6,972 nt of DNA, from the NCBI GenBank assembly GCA_013698165.1, contig JACCVN010000443.1, positions 1-6,972 of the forward strand, given 5' to 3'. Source of the DNA: Parachlamydiaceae bacterium (GTDB lineage: Bacteria > Chlamydiota > Chlamydiia > Chlamydiales > Parachlamydiaceae). A program made the translations under genes and the position numbers. The notes beneath the pieces were generated by a model, which searched no databases, was not told the DNA's origin, and saw nothing but the letters and a program-made list of their open reading frames with translations. This document shows, piece by piece, positions 6,965-6,972 of this stretch. How positions within the stretch are numbered: the stretch's first letter is position 1; every line of letters begins with the position of its first letter.

Positions 6965-6972
6965 CTGTTTCT

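Noticed and set aside
1..6972. CRISPR array, tRNA, insertion sequence or phage elements
   Set aside because: I found no regularly spaced direct repeats, no cloverleaf-type sequence in the gaps and no transposase or integrase frame. The coding regions fill nearly all of the window.

Overview
The window is AT-rich bacterial DNA with one very long gene in the middle and a shorter gene at each end. There are no tRNA or rRNA genes, insertion sequences or CRISPR arrays. The gene set is a LicD-family surface-modification enzyme, a giant helical protein with no recognisable family, and a conserved small-molecule or DNA-repair-type enzyme. With the AT-rich composition and poor Shine-Dalgarno sequences, this fits an intracellular or amoeba-associated bacterium. 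An environmental chlamydia (Parachlamydia-like) is my first guess and a Legionella-like gammaproteobacterium the second. This is inference: no marker gene in the window fixes the taxonomy.

Layout. Bases 1-543 (+) hold the C-terminal 180 residues of a conserved protein with GMHEWAMVY, GCLHANMD and RELDMRASPYDL motifs, a family usually named 3-methyladenine DNA glycosylase. Its 5' end lies outside the window. Bases 544-808 are a non-coding gap with two small hairpins, the second a plausible terminator, then weak promoter-like sequence. Bases 809-5941 (+) encode a 1710-residue, mostly alpha-helical protein with no N-terminal signal peptide, a Pro-rich linker near residue 295, a helical-repeat-like segment near residues 1155-1215 and one hydrophobic segment at the extreme C-terminus, as in a tail-anchored protein. 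Bases 5942-6124 are a convergent gap with a weak terminator-like hairpin and a 9-bp perfect inverted repeat enclosing a smaller hairpin. Bases 6125-6964 (-) encode a 279-residue LicD-family protein with the NTase-fold metal-binding motif intact.

How the genes relate. The first two genes point the same way but are 265 bp apart with a terminator-like hairpin between them, so they are probably separate transcription units. licD is convergent and independently transcribed from a promoter beyond the right edge. No shared pathway can be argued from the sequence. The most interesting element is the giant tail-anchored orphan, which could be a membrane-attached scaffold or a secreted host-interaction protein. 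Neither role is shown by the sequence.
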